Shown one piece after another: positions 37,201 through 47,045 of a DNA stretch of 64,000 bases. How positions within the stretch are numbered: position 1 is the stretch's first letter; every line of letters starts with the position of its first letter. Under the pieces are notes generated by a model, which was given only the letters and a program-made list of their open reading frames with translations, was not told the origin of the DNA and ran no database searches. The position numbers and the translations under genes are program-made. The stretch is from Serilophus lunatus (taxonomy: Eukaryota > Chordata > Aves > Passeriformes > Eurylaimidae), in the NCBI GenBank assembly GCA_013399895.1, contig VXBA01001695.1, positions 58,940-122,939 on the forward strand. The letters run 5' to 3'.

Positions 37201-38710
37201 TCTATGTGTCTGTTAAACCTATAAACAGCTAATGCCAAATATACAGGAAATTAATTTGGCCTTTTTTTAAATGCAGGACTTTGACTCTCTATTAGTGCTT
37301 TTATTTAGAAAAAGGTTGCCCTACTTCTAAAAAATGTATCTTAAAATCTGTGTTATTTCACATTTGAGCACCGTTGTTCTAAAATTATAGTAGTCATGAA
37401 GGCCTGAACTACAATAACTGTAAGAATAATATATGAGCCATTTTGTTATTTTGGTTCCACTTAGCCATGTAGGCAGATCCTTATATTCACATAAAAACGG
37501 TTATTTCAGCTTATTTTGTAACTGTGAATTTCCCTGATGCCCTATTTTCTCACTTAGATGATGGGTTCTTTTTACAAGGGCTGAGCTGATTGGTGCAAAC
37601 CCAAGGACAGTTGAATGATAGTCCTATGCACTGTCCAAATCTATTTCTAATCAAAACAGAGTTAGGGTACAGACTCACTCTGTGTGTGCTAGCTCATCCC
37701 TAAAATAAAGCATCCATTTTTTCAAAGCCCAGTGAAAATAGCACTGATGAAACTAGAAGTACCCTGATTTTCTGCAGCTCTTCCAACTTTTTATAATCAC
37801 CCTGTCCAAGTTGAAAATGCCTCTTCTTTTATAAAATACAGTATCACACCAACCTCAAATTTTTAGGATGGGAGACCATTACAGAAGGCGATATACATGC
37901 TTATATCAAGCTTAGCAAGGAATATCAAAATAATAAGTTAAATTGCATGACTAAGTCAACATTCCAAGTACTAAGCAGGACAACAGATCATTTTACTCAA
38001 GTAATTTTCTTACCTAATCACTGGATAAAAAAAACACCTATTCAGTCTTTGCCTCCCAGAAATAATCCAGCAAAAATGGATAGCTTCAAAAGATAAATTA
38101 TATTGAAGTCAAGCAAAGCAAATTTTCATGTGTACCTGCTAAACATTTATACTCAAATATTATGTATATAGTGGATCCCCAGGAATGTTTAGATATTTGA
38201 ATCCCAGATATAGGCCTTTACAGCACTCACTTGGATGCTTCTTTCCCTGAATGCATATAAAATCCTTAAATCACCAGGTTCTCATAGATGATATTTACTA
38301 AGTGGCTCAGTTAATGAACCTGAGAGACTTGATGTCTGAGCATTGTATTTCTCAAGGAAAACACTTCATCCCTTATCTTGCATCAGAAATCCGGTCCAGA
38401 AAACACTCTGAGTACAGACAGATTGGACTAGGCCATACAGGAAACATATTCGGGGTTCGCTCATCACTCCTCCTGTCTTTTTACTTATCAGCTAAGGAGT
38501 TAATCTGAGACATGGAAGACACTATCTCTTCTGCTCATGCCTCTGTTTTTTGAATATATATTTCCCACCTTCCAAGATCATTTTAACTTTAGGCATCATC
38601 TGCTTTCCAAAGCAAAGGCTTTCAACATCCATTCTTTCTATACTTTTCCAATGTGCATAGCATAGCAAAATATTTCTAGAACCAAGAAAGTGCAAGGAAT
38701 ATAAAAACTA
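25219..38710. other. Long non-coding stretch without recognised features
   Basis: About 13.5 kb in which I recognise no gene, RNA or dated mobile element. Small items only: a TTG run at 32449-32465, and an open frame of 124 codons at 32608-32982 (plus) with no family match and no splice context. Other open frames are 60-100 codons and chance-like. The lack of CR1 or LTR insertions over this distance is mild evidence of either constraint or repeats too decayed for me to see. Confidence 0.5.
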
Positions 38711-38945
38711 GTGTGATAATATAGCTCAGCGGTTAGCTCTCTCACCTAAGTAAAGAGAGGACAGAATGCCCAGTCCCTGCTCTCATGATTACTTAATATG
38801 GGATACTTAAAATTTCATTGATGCAGGCACTAAGGCCTCTTCTCTTGTAGATGAGTGCCTCAAATGCTAGGCAATAAAGTATTGCTCTCTTTAGCCTGAT
38901 GAATATTTAATTGTTCTCAGTGAAGTAAAGCAGCTTCAACAAGAG
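38711..38945. repeat. Ancient tRNA-like repeat with two opposed tRNA-like arms
   Basis: The left arm on plus reads 'atagctcagcggttagctct' then 'ctcacctaag', which resembles a tRNA 5' half with box A (TAGCTCAGCGGTTAG), and then 'cagtccctgctctcatgat'. The right arm read on minus gives 'attgcctagcatttgaggca' then 'ctcatcta', a second tRNA-like half in opposite direction. After it comes 'gatgaatatttaattgttct'. I have seen this arrangement (two facing tRNA-like arms, then an AT-rich segment and a 'caacaagaga'-like end) in reptile and bird DNA but cannot name the family with confidence. Strongly diverged. Confidence 0.5.
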
Positions 38946-40399
38946 AAATTATGGGGTTTTATCTGTCTTAAAATTAACCACTGGCCTATTGGATAAAATT
39001 AAGCTCCTGGCTAGGCTCACTCCTTGGAAAGTGTGAGCCCAACAATGATAGTAAAGACAAAGAAGTTTTTTGCTATAGTTTGAGATTAAGCACTTAAATC
39101 CTGCAGAGACATTGATCTCCATACTTTTACTTTTTTCTGTTGACTTTGTTGGTTTTCTGCTCAGAATGCTCCGGGTCTTTGGGCATTGTAGGTGTCTTAA
39201 CTCGGGGCTGGTATGTGACACCAGATTCTAAAACACACAATATGATGCTCCTTCTGTTCCTCAGGGGTCTATCTAGCTCATAGTGTCCACACTCCTTAAA
39301 AAAACCCATACAGGATATAAAAGGGCCATATGCATTCAGAGTAGGCAGTGTTAAATGGCAAAAATAAATCTGAGAGGAAATAGAACTTTTGGACACTTAT
39401 TTAGGTTAATTTTCTTGCTTCTGTCCCTAAGTGCTTGAAAATCCACAGGATCTTCTTAATAAGACAGTCATTTTGCCAAGGAAGGTGTTTGCTTGTAAGG
39501 CAGTTCAGGAAGACCCACTCCTATTGCCTTCCCCTCTGTCCAGTGCTTATTAGTCTCCTGTAGACCCCAGCTGATGGTCCTTTGAGGCCAGCATCTAGCT
39601 CATAGACACTCTAAATTGCTTCAAGCTAGTATGGGTCTGGTGTACAAATAGCATGCCAGAACTCTGCTCCTGGTCCTTTGCAACCACAAGAGGTGATATA
39701 CACGAGTGGACTCCCAGAAAGAGACAAATCTTGGGATTACCTGTACGTTTGGAAGAGGTGGATTGCTGGGATTTTGAAATCAGACACCATCTCCTTAAAG
39801 GGAAGAACTATGCTGTGGAAAAAAGCACCAGACTTGGGTTTTTCTAAGGAAAAATAAAAATATCTTTGCCTGAGCATAAACACTAATCTTCAAATTCTCA
39901 GGGACCGAAAAGCAGGTAAAATGCAGCTTGTCAAAAGAAGGCACTTTACCTGAAGGATACTTACCGTTTTTCAGTATTCACACATGTCAGTTTGACACAG
40001 TTCTTTCATAACTGAACTCCACAGATGTGATACTTTGGCAAGAAATATATCTTCTGGGAATCAGTTGGTGTGGAAAACCTACAAAAGATCAAAATACTGA
40101 CTTTGACTGACAGCATGGGCTACACCCCATGAGCCATGAACTGCGGAAAGGGCAGACTCCTAGCCATATAACAGTTCTGTAGTAGCTGTACTTAAATATG
40201 CTTTATCAAGTTGCAGATCCTAGTATGTTGCCATACAATCCAATATCCATAATTATTTCCCAGTTAAACTCCATTTGATTTATTTCTGTTCAAATTACTC
40301 AGCACTGTTAATACAAAAGTTACCACACACGCACAGTGATGGTGAGTCCTGCAGATTTAATCCCATAGAAAGATTAGTTTTTCCATTGGTTTATAACTC
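38946..40399. other. Non-coding sequence without recognised features
   Basis: No exon or repeat recognised. Small minus frames at 38949-39221 and 39127-39396 overlap each other and match nothing known. Confidence 0.5.
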
Positions 40400-40515
40400 A
40401 TTGACATGGTTTATAGGCTTAGGGGTTAGTGATAGTGCTAAATTGACAGTTGGACCTAATGATCTTGTAGGTGTTTTCCAATTTTGATGATTCTATTGTT
40501 CTATGATTCTATGAT
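40400..40515 (+). mobile_element. CR1 LINE 3' terminus, short copy
   Basis: About 115 bases matching only the last part of the CR1 3' UTR: 'gacatggtttatagg', 'agtgctaaattgacagttgg', 'aatgatcttgtaggtgtttt', then the terminal repeat 'gattctattgttctatgatt'. Severe 5' truncation, plus strand. Confidence 0.9.
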
Positions 40516-41292
40516 CTCTCATTCCAAAGTGATTAAAGTTCCCAAGTAAACCACAAAACACACAGAAATGTGGTCATCCATACATTAAGTGAAAACAGAG
40601 ACTTAAAGAGAATTTTCTGCTGAGAGCATATTCTAATTAATGAAAGGAAGGACCAAGCAGAAGAAAAGTTTGAAATAAACAGAACAGAAGTGCTATCCAT
40701 TTCTAGATTGCATTTTGCCCTCAAGAATTGGTACTACCAAAAGAGTTTTGGTGACTTTCTGTAGTTGGATGGCCATCAGAAAAAGTTTCATAAATTTCAA
40801 GGGAAAATTTACCAGTCTTACAAAAAAGAAATGCATCTCCCAATGGGTATAATAACTAAACAGTGATTCTGTATCCTAGCCTCAAAACTTGAGTAGAAAT
40901 AGCTATACATATGCAATAAATACTGTCTAAAAGAGAGAAGCAAGACAGAAAAAGCCCAGCATGACAAATATGCCCGAACATGACACCTGCCATGAAAGAT
41001 AAGTCATCTACTGTATATAATTTGCAAAAAGCATGACAGAAAAAATGAAAAATCGTTAGAGTTCTCACAAAGTTAACACAGATCTTTTTGAATTAAACCA
41101 GCACATTTAGCTGCTATCAGTGTAGCTGTTATTTTCAAACTTCAAAAATATATTGATTCAAAAGAACAGAGCAGTGCATCATTTCTCAGATAGTTATGTC
41201 ACTGTGAGAAATTGGTGTGTACATTTTTTTACAAGGTACAAATATTTACACTTACCAGAACTTTTTCTATGTTCAAAATTTAATCTTATTAG
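40516..41292. other. Non-coding sequence without recognised features
   Basis: AT-rich spacer between a CR1 end and an LTR. Nothing recognised. Confidence 0.5.
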
Positions 41293-41297
41293 CTGAC
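41293..41297. repeat. Target-site duplication CTGAC (left copy)
   Basis: CTGAC directly before the TG that opens the LTR. An identical copy lies at 42691-42695. Confidence 0.9.
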
Positions 41298-42245
41298 TGT
41301 TATGGGTTTGGGGTGGGGAATTTTTGGGGAGAAGGAGGGAGAGGAGGGTGTTTGGATTGTTTGGATTGTTTGTGTATTCATAAAACCTGGTTTTTTTAGA
41401 AACATGAAATAAAAACCGACATCACAGTGTCGGAGTCTTTGGAGCTTCTCCCCTGCCTCCGCTCCCCGTGTCGCGGGGCAGGGGCCAGAGAGCGGCTGCA
41501 GTAGAGCGACACAGAGCCATCCCCCCTCCTCACTCACCACAGTTGCAGCAGAAGACCGAAAACTTGGTGTTGGTGGTGAAGAGGCGGCATTGTGTGGGTG
41601 GGCAGCGCTGCCTGGTCCTGCCCGGTACTGTGCACGTGGAGCTGCGCGGCACCTCTCTGTAGGCGGCGGCAGTGGCTCCCAGCTCACAGTGGTGGGCAGA
41701 ATGGAGCGGTGGCGGCACGGCATGGTGCCTCTCCGCTGGCCGCAAAGTAGAACATGCAGAGCCACTCCCACCGTTTCTCTGTTTTGCCTGGCAGTGCTGG
41801 CAGTAGCAGGTGGCAGTGAAGCACAGTGGCTGCACCCGTGGTGCCGACATCCACCCTGCACTGCAGTGAGCTAAGCTGGGCTTGGCAGTTGCTCGGACGC
41901 AGAGCCTGGGTCCCGCATGGCACAGCGGTAGGGGGAGGCACAAAGCGGCATCTTCTTCTAGCAGGAAGCTGGTAAGAGCCCCACCAAAAGTGGCCGCGGC
42001 CATGCAGCCCCCTCCTTGTGCTGCTGGGAGGCGTGTGGCAGTGACTACCCCCATGGGCAGCCACCACCACCCGCGGCCAGCCCCTGCAAGCGGCAAGTGC
42101 ACTGTAAGTAGCACCGGTGGCCCCTGTGACCAGTAGCGATGGCAGCCGCCAGCCTCCAGGCCCCGAGCACATGGAGTTTTGTCGGGAACTGCCATTTTGC
42201 CTGGAGTGAAGATCTGAAAAGATAGGTGGAGTCCAATGCCACCAG

Positions 42246-42311
42246 CCAATCAGAAAACAGCTTGGCCAGGAAAAAGACACCGAATTCATGCGGGACTTCC
42301 AGAGCATAAAA
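42246..42311 (+). promoter_or_regulatory. Core promoter of the LTR (CCAAT and TATA-like boxes)
   Basis: CCAAT at 42246-42250 (in 'agccaatcag') and CATAAAA at 42305-42311. A transcript would start near 42335. Motif and spacing evidence only. Confidence 0.6.
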
Positions 42312-42605
42312 GCTGCAGACACGGAAGTCCCTGCTCTCTTTTAGCAACCTTCTGAGCTGAGACCAGCACAGCTCCCCTCCTTTGGCTCTCAAATCACACG
42401 GCTTGCTTCCACTCACCTCCATTGGCACAGGCAGCAGCGCAGCACCATCAGAACCAACCCAGCCAAACCGCAAGTGATAGCTTTCCCCATGAATGTCCCT
42501 GGGGTGGGTGTGTGTGGGGGTGTTTTTCACCGTCATTTTTGAGTGTCATATTGTATATTTTGTTTCGTGTCTTGAAATCCCATGGTTTTTAGTAAAGCCC
42601 TAGAC

Positions 42606-42611
42606 AATAAA
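42606..42611 (+). promoter_or_regulatory. Polyadenylation signal of the LTR
   Basis: AATAAA in 'gacaataaatctg', about 80 bases before the LTR end, followed by a GT-rich segment ('tgttaggtgctgttg') as expected downstream of a poly(A) site. Confidence 0.7.
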
Positions 42612-42690
42612 TCTGTTAGGTGCTGTTGAATCTGTTCAGTCTTTTGTCGCTCTTGTGCCCCCTAGTAGTATAGTAGTTCAAACCACCACA

Positions 42691-42695
42691 CTGAC
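42691..42695. repeat. Target-site duplication CTGAC (right copy)
   Basis: Exact copy of 41293-41297, directly after the terminal CA of the LTR. Confidence 0.9.
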
Positions 42696-42870
42696 CTAAC
42701 ATATTTCTGCATTCTCATTGAGTATTCCCAAGTGAGATAAAAGCACCTGTGACATTTAGAATAAAGTACTTATCCTCTCTGTGTCTGTGTAGAGTCCTTT
42801 CAACAAAGGAACAGTCTACAAATCTCAGAGAGTAGTCTTTCCACTCTTCTCACAGCTAGCAAGATCTCAG

Positions 42871-43320
42871 ATGTATTACAGTGTCCAGCTCCAGTCATTG
42901 CCCTTCAAGAAAATAGTAGACTAGTCATGGCAATTCAAAGAGTAATGACAATAATTGCAAGGCAAAGAAAACCACGTTCAATGAGCCCAGACTGAAACAA
43001 AAGTTGTAATGTACCTAAAGGAGAGAAGACTTTTAGAGAGAAGTGTTCTAGACAGAAGTGTTCATTGTTCTATCAGTCCATGGAGACAAGACCTCTTGTG
43101 CGAGAAGTAAAGGACTAGAATTGCAGTATTGGCTTAGCTGTTCGGAAGAACTTGCTGAAGGTAGAAGTACTGACACTCTCGAGCAGGCTTGTCTTGGGAT
43201 ATTGTAGAATTGCTGTCACTGAAGGCTTTAATACAGATGAAACAAAACAATCTATGGAAACTGCAAAAATCCAGTAGTTGTTGGTGATGGCTAGAACTTG
43301 ATGACCATACAGTAGCTTCT
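42871..43320 (+). mobile_element. Ancient CR1-like LINE 3' relic
   Basis: Strongly diverged, but the CR1 block order is visible on plus: 'attacagtgtccagctcc', 'cccttcaagaaaa', 'tggagacaagacctcttgtg', 'ggaagaacttgctgaagg', 'attgctgtcactgaaggctt' and 'ctagaacttgatgacc'. The pattern fits an older CR1 lineage shared with turtles and crocodiles better than the young avian subfamilies at 145-682 or 16092-16370. The solo LTR lies just upstream and shows far less decay. Confidence 0.6.
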
Positions 43321-46300
43321 TAGTTTTTTTATTGTAATGGTTTTGTGGTTTCAGTTGCCTATTTAAAGCTGTTGAAAGAGTTTTCTTCCAACTCTGAAAT
43401 AATTAACCTTTGGACAGAGGCCAATTGTGGAAAGCATCTAGGACAAAGTAACACCTTTTTTGTAAAAGATATAAACCAGATAAAGTGGCCACGGACTCTA
43501 TGACAATCACTGCTACAAATGCCTTAATTATATGGATAAAATTGCACCACAGAAATATACAGAACATTAATGTCATTGGATTTTCTACTTAGAAATGTAT
43601 GATGCCACCTCCATGTATGATGAGCATCTCTGGTGTGCAGCAAAGCTGCTGGAGAAGCTTTTTGAAGTTGTAGCATGACAAGCTTTTGGCAACTGCTTGG
43701 AACAAAGCTGCTCTGATAGTTGTTTGATTAAGAAAATCTGCTGTGGTAAATGTCTGAAGCCAAGCTGTTTCTGCAGCTGTTGGAGCCAGAGCAAGTCCTG
43801 CAGTTTTTGAAGAAAGAAGGCATTTGTACAGAATGAAGGAGAGGTGGAAACAGAAAGAAGGGAGGAAAGGAAGGTTTTGAAGCATTTTAAATACATGTTG
43901 CATTAAAAACAAAAGTATGTTTGTTTTCAAACAGCTTTGTAAAACAAAACTACAATGCCATCTTGGGGTTTTGGTGATACTGGTGCTATAATATGCAGGA
44001 TTCCTAAGGATATGTATGTTTGTATAAAATTTATTAAATTATAGGCTTGAATAATGTTATTAAAACTGTGAAGTCAAGTAATCAAAAGGTACAAAATGTG
44101 AGAAGTCAAGGTGTGTGCAAACTTTACTCATGTTTCTTTAGTTGCAGCTCCACATAGGTTTTTAATTCAAGATCTAAGCTTCAGCTTAGCACTTAGAGGT
44201 GACAGGTAGTTTTTAAAATATATCTGATTTTTTGTTTTCTTGTCCTCGTTCAGCTTGAGTCCTCTGTTTTTTTATTTCACAGTATTAAAATCTTATCTAA
44301 TAAAAGAATGGTTAATCTCCACTTGGTCTTTATAGTGGTTCCCATTACTGTAATCTCAGAGTGCGTCACAAATATGAGTATGTGTATTTTTATGATACAC
44401 CTCCTTTAGTTAAACTGATATTGCTACTCTGTTTTTTTGCAGAGATGAGGTTAAAACTATCCTGTAGTTTAGAGTGCACACTTCAAGGTGATCTTGAGTC
44501 CTAATATAGCAATTCGTTTATTCAAGTTAAAATTCCTGTTGACTTCTCAGTGTGCAACACTTCTGTAAACCAGATCATAGTACCCCAGATGAGTGAGACA
44601 TACAGTAAAAGAGGCAGCATATATGAAAAGCTTTTTAACCTATTTTTGAACAGTGTCCGTATTGCTGAAGACAAAGGTCCTGGGCTCTGCTACAAGATCC
44701 AGATCGAATGCTTATTCCTGTAAATTATAACCAATTCTGGCATTACCAGCCACTGTCTCAATCTTATTGTCTCATTAACCTCCATCTTAATTCCAGCTTC
44801 ATTTCCGTTTCTCAGCACGTTTTGATTCCTTCCACTAGTTCCTTTCCTTTCTAGCTTTTACTCTGCCCTGTTTCTCCTTATCCCTTCTCTTTCTCTGCTG
44901 TAGATTTCTCTGTAGACTGATGCCCAGTACCAATCCCTCACCCATACTAAGTGGAGCCTTCAGTCATTCTCATAGTTGCCATTTTAGCAACTTTTTTTTT
45001 CCCTTTTAAGCTTTTTTCCTTCTTGCTGGATCTGAATATCTTCAGCTCCTTTTCCATATGCGGTTTACTGCCTGTATCAGCATAAATGTCTTGGTTCCCT
45101 CTTCTTTCACTGTGTGTTCTGGTATCCTGGTTCCTGTCTGCTCTTCATCTCCAGGCAGATCAGCTTTTTGCAAGCTCTGCTTTTAAATAGTGAAGCTTCC
45201 TCCTTCTCACTTCCTGTTTGGAGTAGGTGGAAGAAATAGAGGTTCTGCGCTCTGATTTGGACTGTAGCCCAGTATGACGTAGAGCTGTAGTTGCAAGGAA
45301 AATCCTGCTCAGCCTCAGTCTGGAACATGTTCTATAATTACAGAATCTTTGAGAAATGCAACTGCTGACACCTGAAACTTCTGTACTGAGCATGTGTGAA
45401 CTGCCTTTTTTTTTCTTTTCTTTTTTTTCCCAAAGGACTAGAACTTAGCCAAATTTAACAAATTATATTTAGTAATGGAGAGAGGTACATCCTTGAAATA
45501 AAGGCAAGCCTCCACCCAGCTTTAAGCCCATTTTACAAGTGGTAGTTGTCCTAAAAAAATTATTTTCCCTTAGTCTTGATTTCATAAATGACTGAGATAT
45601 TTGTTTCCAAAAAAACACAAATTTAGCCTGAGGCAGATGCTCAGAGGGGAAAATTTCAGCGCAATTAATTAAACTTTGGCAAATTTACAAATAACTGAAA
45701 AAAGAGTCTCATAGTTGGAAATGTTGAAAAACTTTGGTAGGCATGTGTGCATCCAGGCCCATCTATAATATAATGTCCATTAAAATTTGGAGAAAACGTT
45801 CATTTCATAGCCTCTAGAGAAAAACTCATGGTTTTGCTGTCATTGCAGTGTCAAGTTTCATACCAGAGTTGTTGTAGGAGGGTGTAATGAAACTTGTTTG
45901 AAAGCACTGTTTTCATTAAAAAAGACATTATTTTATTTATGATAAAAAATAGCTTCAATTATTGCCAAATGGATAAATCCAGCCACCAGGGATCCTTAAT
46001 CCGGTCTCAGAAAACCAAGAAAGTGATTCAAAAGTTGTGAGATTGAAAGAGGGTTGGGGGAAAAGTGGTGATATCTCTTCCAGTTTCTGAGCTTTTGTGG
46101 TATTTTTGCAATATATTGAAGTCCTTTTATGTAACTGTAAAGGCAATTCACTACACTTACATGTTATCCAAACTATATTCTGAATTTAAACCAGAAGCAG
46201 AGACTTTTAGACAAATACCAAGCATGCTGCCAGTTGTAAGGACTTATTGCCCCATGCCATTGCTAGTACCTTTTCCATTGCATCTTCCTCCCAGGTCCAA

Positions 46301-46829
46301 GACTCTGGATACTGAGTGCCCAGCTGATGCACAGCTTCTGCTTGTCAAGATGCAGCAAGTCTCTTGTGTATGTGAGCCCTTTTGGGTTTTTTCCATTGAC
46401 TTATCAACCAGGATTGAATTCTTTATTTTTTCATACTCCTTTTGAAAAAGAAAAAATTAAGACAGTTACAGTGTATATTGTATACGCTTGAAAATGGAGG
46501 AAGTGTGTTGAAGGCTCAGCACAGAGCAAACCTGAAGCAGCACCTGAGCTCTTTTTTAGCATTGGCTGGTACAAAGAAAGGATTCTAAACCCAGACAGAC
46601 TGAAAAGCTCCAGGAGTATAAAAATTTCACACAAGTCAAAGAGTCTATGGTTGCAAATTAGAAAGAATTGGATGTTTAAAACTGGATTCCTTTCAGCTAT
46701 TTTCTTCGTGGAGATTTTTCAAAGTAAAAAGTTTTTTGTGGAATGTTGGCTTGTCTCACAAGGAAGAGTTAAGAGATCCACAAAGATGCACCTGAATCAC
46801 CGAGTACCAAGCATCATATAATAATGGCA
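43321..46829. other. Non-coding sequence without recognised features
   Basis: Contains a pyrimidine-rich belt (about 44720-45020), a T/C run at 45404-45430, and at 43585-43896 a minus frame rich in Q, K and L that comes from recurring 'aagctg' and 'cagctg' words. No supported gene. Confidence 0.5.
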
Positions 46830-47045
46830 TAAAATCTTTGGAGTATTTAAGTACCAAGAGAAGGGAAAGACTGTTTACTGCTGTAAAGGAAACCATAAGA
46901 AGAATGTGCAGATTTAATTTAAATGGGAGACTATTACATATAGATGTTAGGTTAATATTTTCTGATGGTGAGATTCACAAAGATGCCTAGGAAACCAGTA
47001 GATATTCAGCTTCTTCAAACTTCTAGAACTACATTGAACAAAGAA
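46830..47045 (+). mobile_element. Probable ancient CR1-like relic
   Basis: Block order on plus resembles the older CR1 3' part: 'gaagaatgtgcagatttaat' (for the usual ...aatgggctt... block), 'tagatgttaggttaatattt', 'tctgatggtgag', 'gatgcctaggaaaccagtag', 'acttctagaactacattgaa'. Very diverged, so tentative. The small plus frame at 46965-47201 partly overlaps and is not a gene. Confidence 0.42.

Larger units (their letters stand above)
41298..42690 (+). mobile_element. Solo LTR of an endogenous retrovirus, 1,393 bp, with long GC-rich U3
   Basis: The element opens TGTTATGGG, closes CACCACA and is flanked by the exact 5-bp direct repeat CTGAC. No gag, pol or env sequence is attached, so it is a solo LTR. 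On plus it has CCAAT at 42246-42250, a TATA-like CATAAAA at 42305-42311 and AATAAA at 42606-42611, which sets the orientation and implies a U3 of about 1 kb. Positions 41410-42190 are unusually rich in G, C and CpG for this AT-rich region. Several overlapping open frames of 160-240 codons on minus (41289-42536) arise inside this block and look like consequences of its composition. I do not recognise the family name. Confidence 0.93.

Noticed and set aside
46065..46445. 126-codon plus frame
   Set aside because: No homology recognised, and overlapping stretches on the other strand are equally open.
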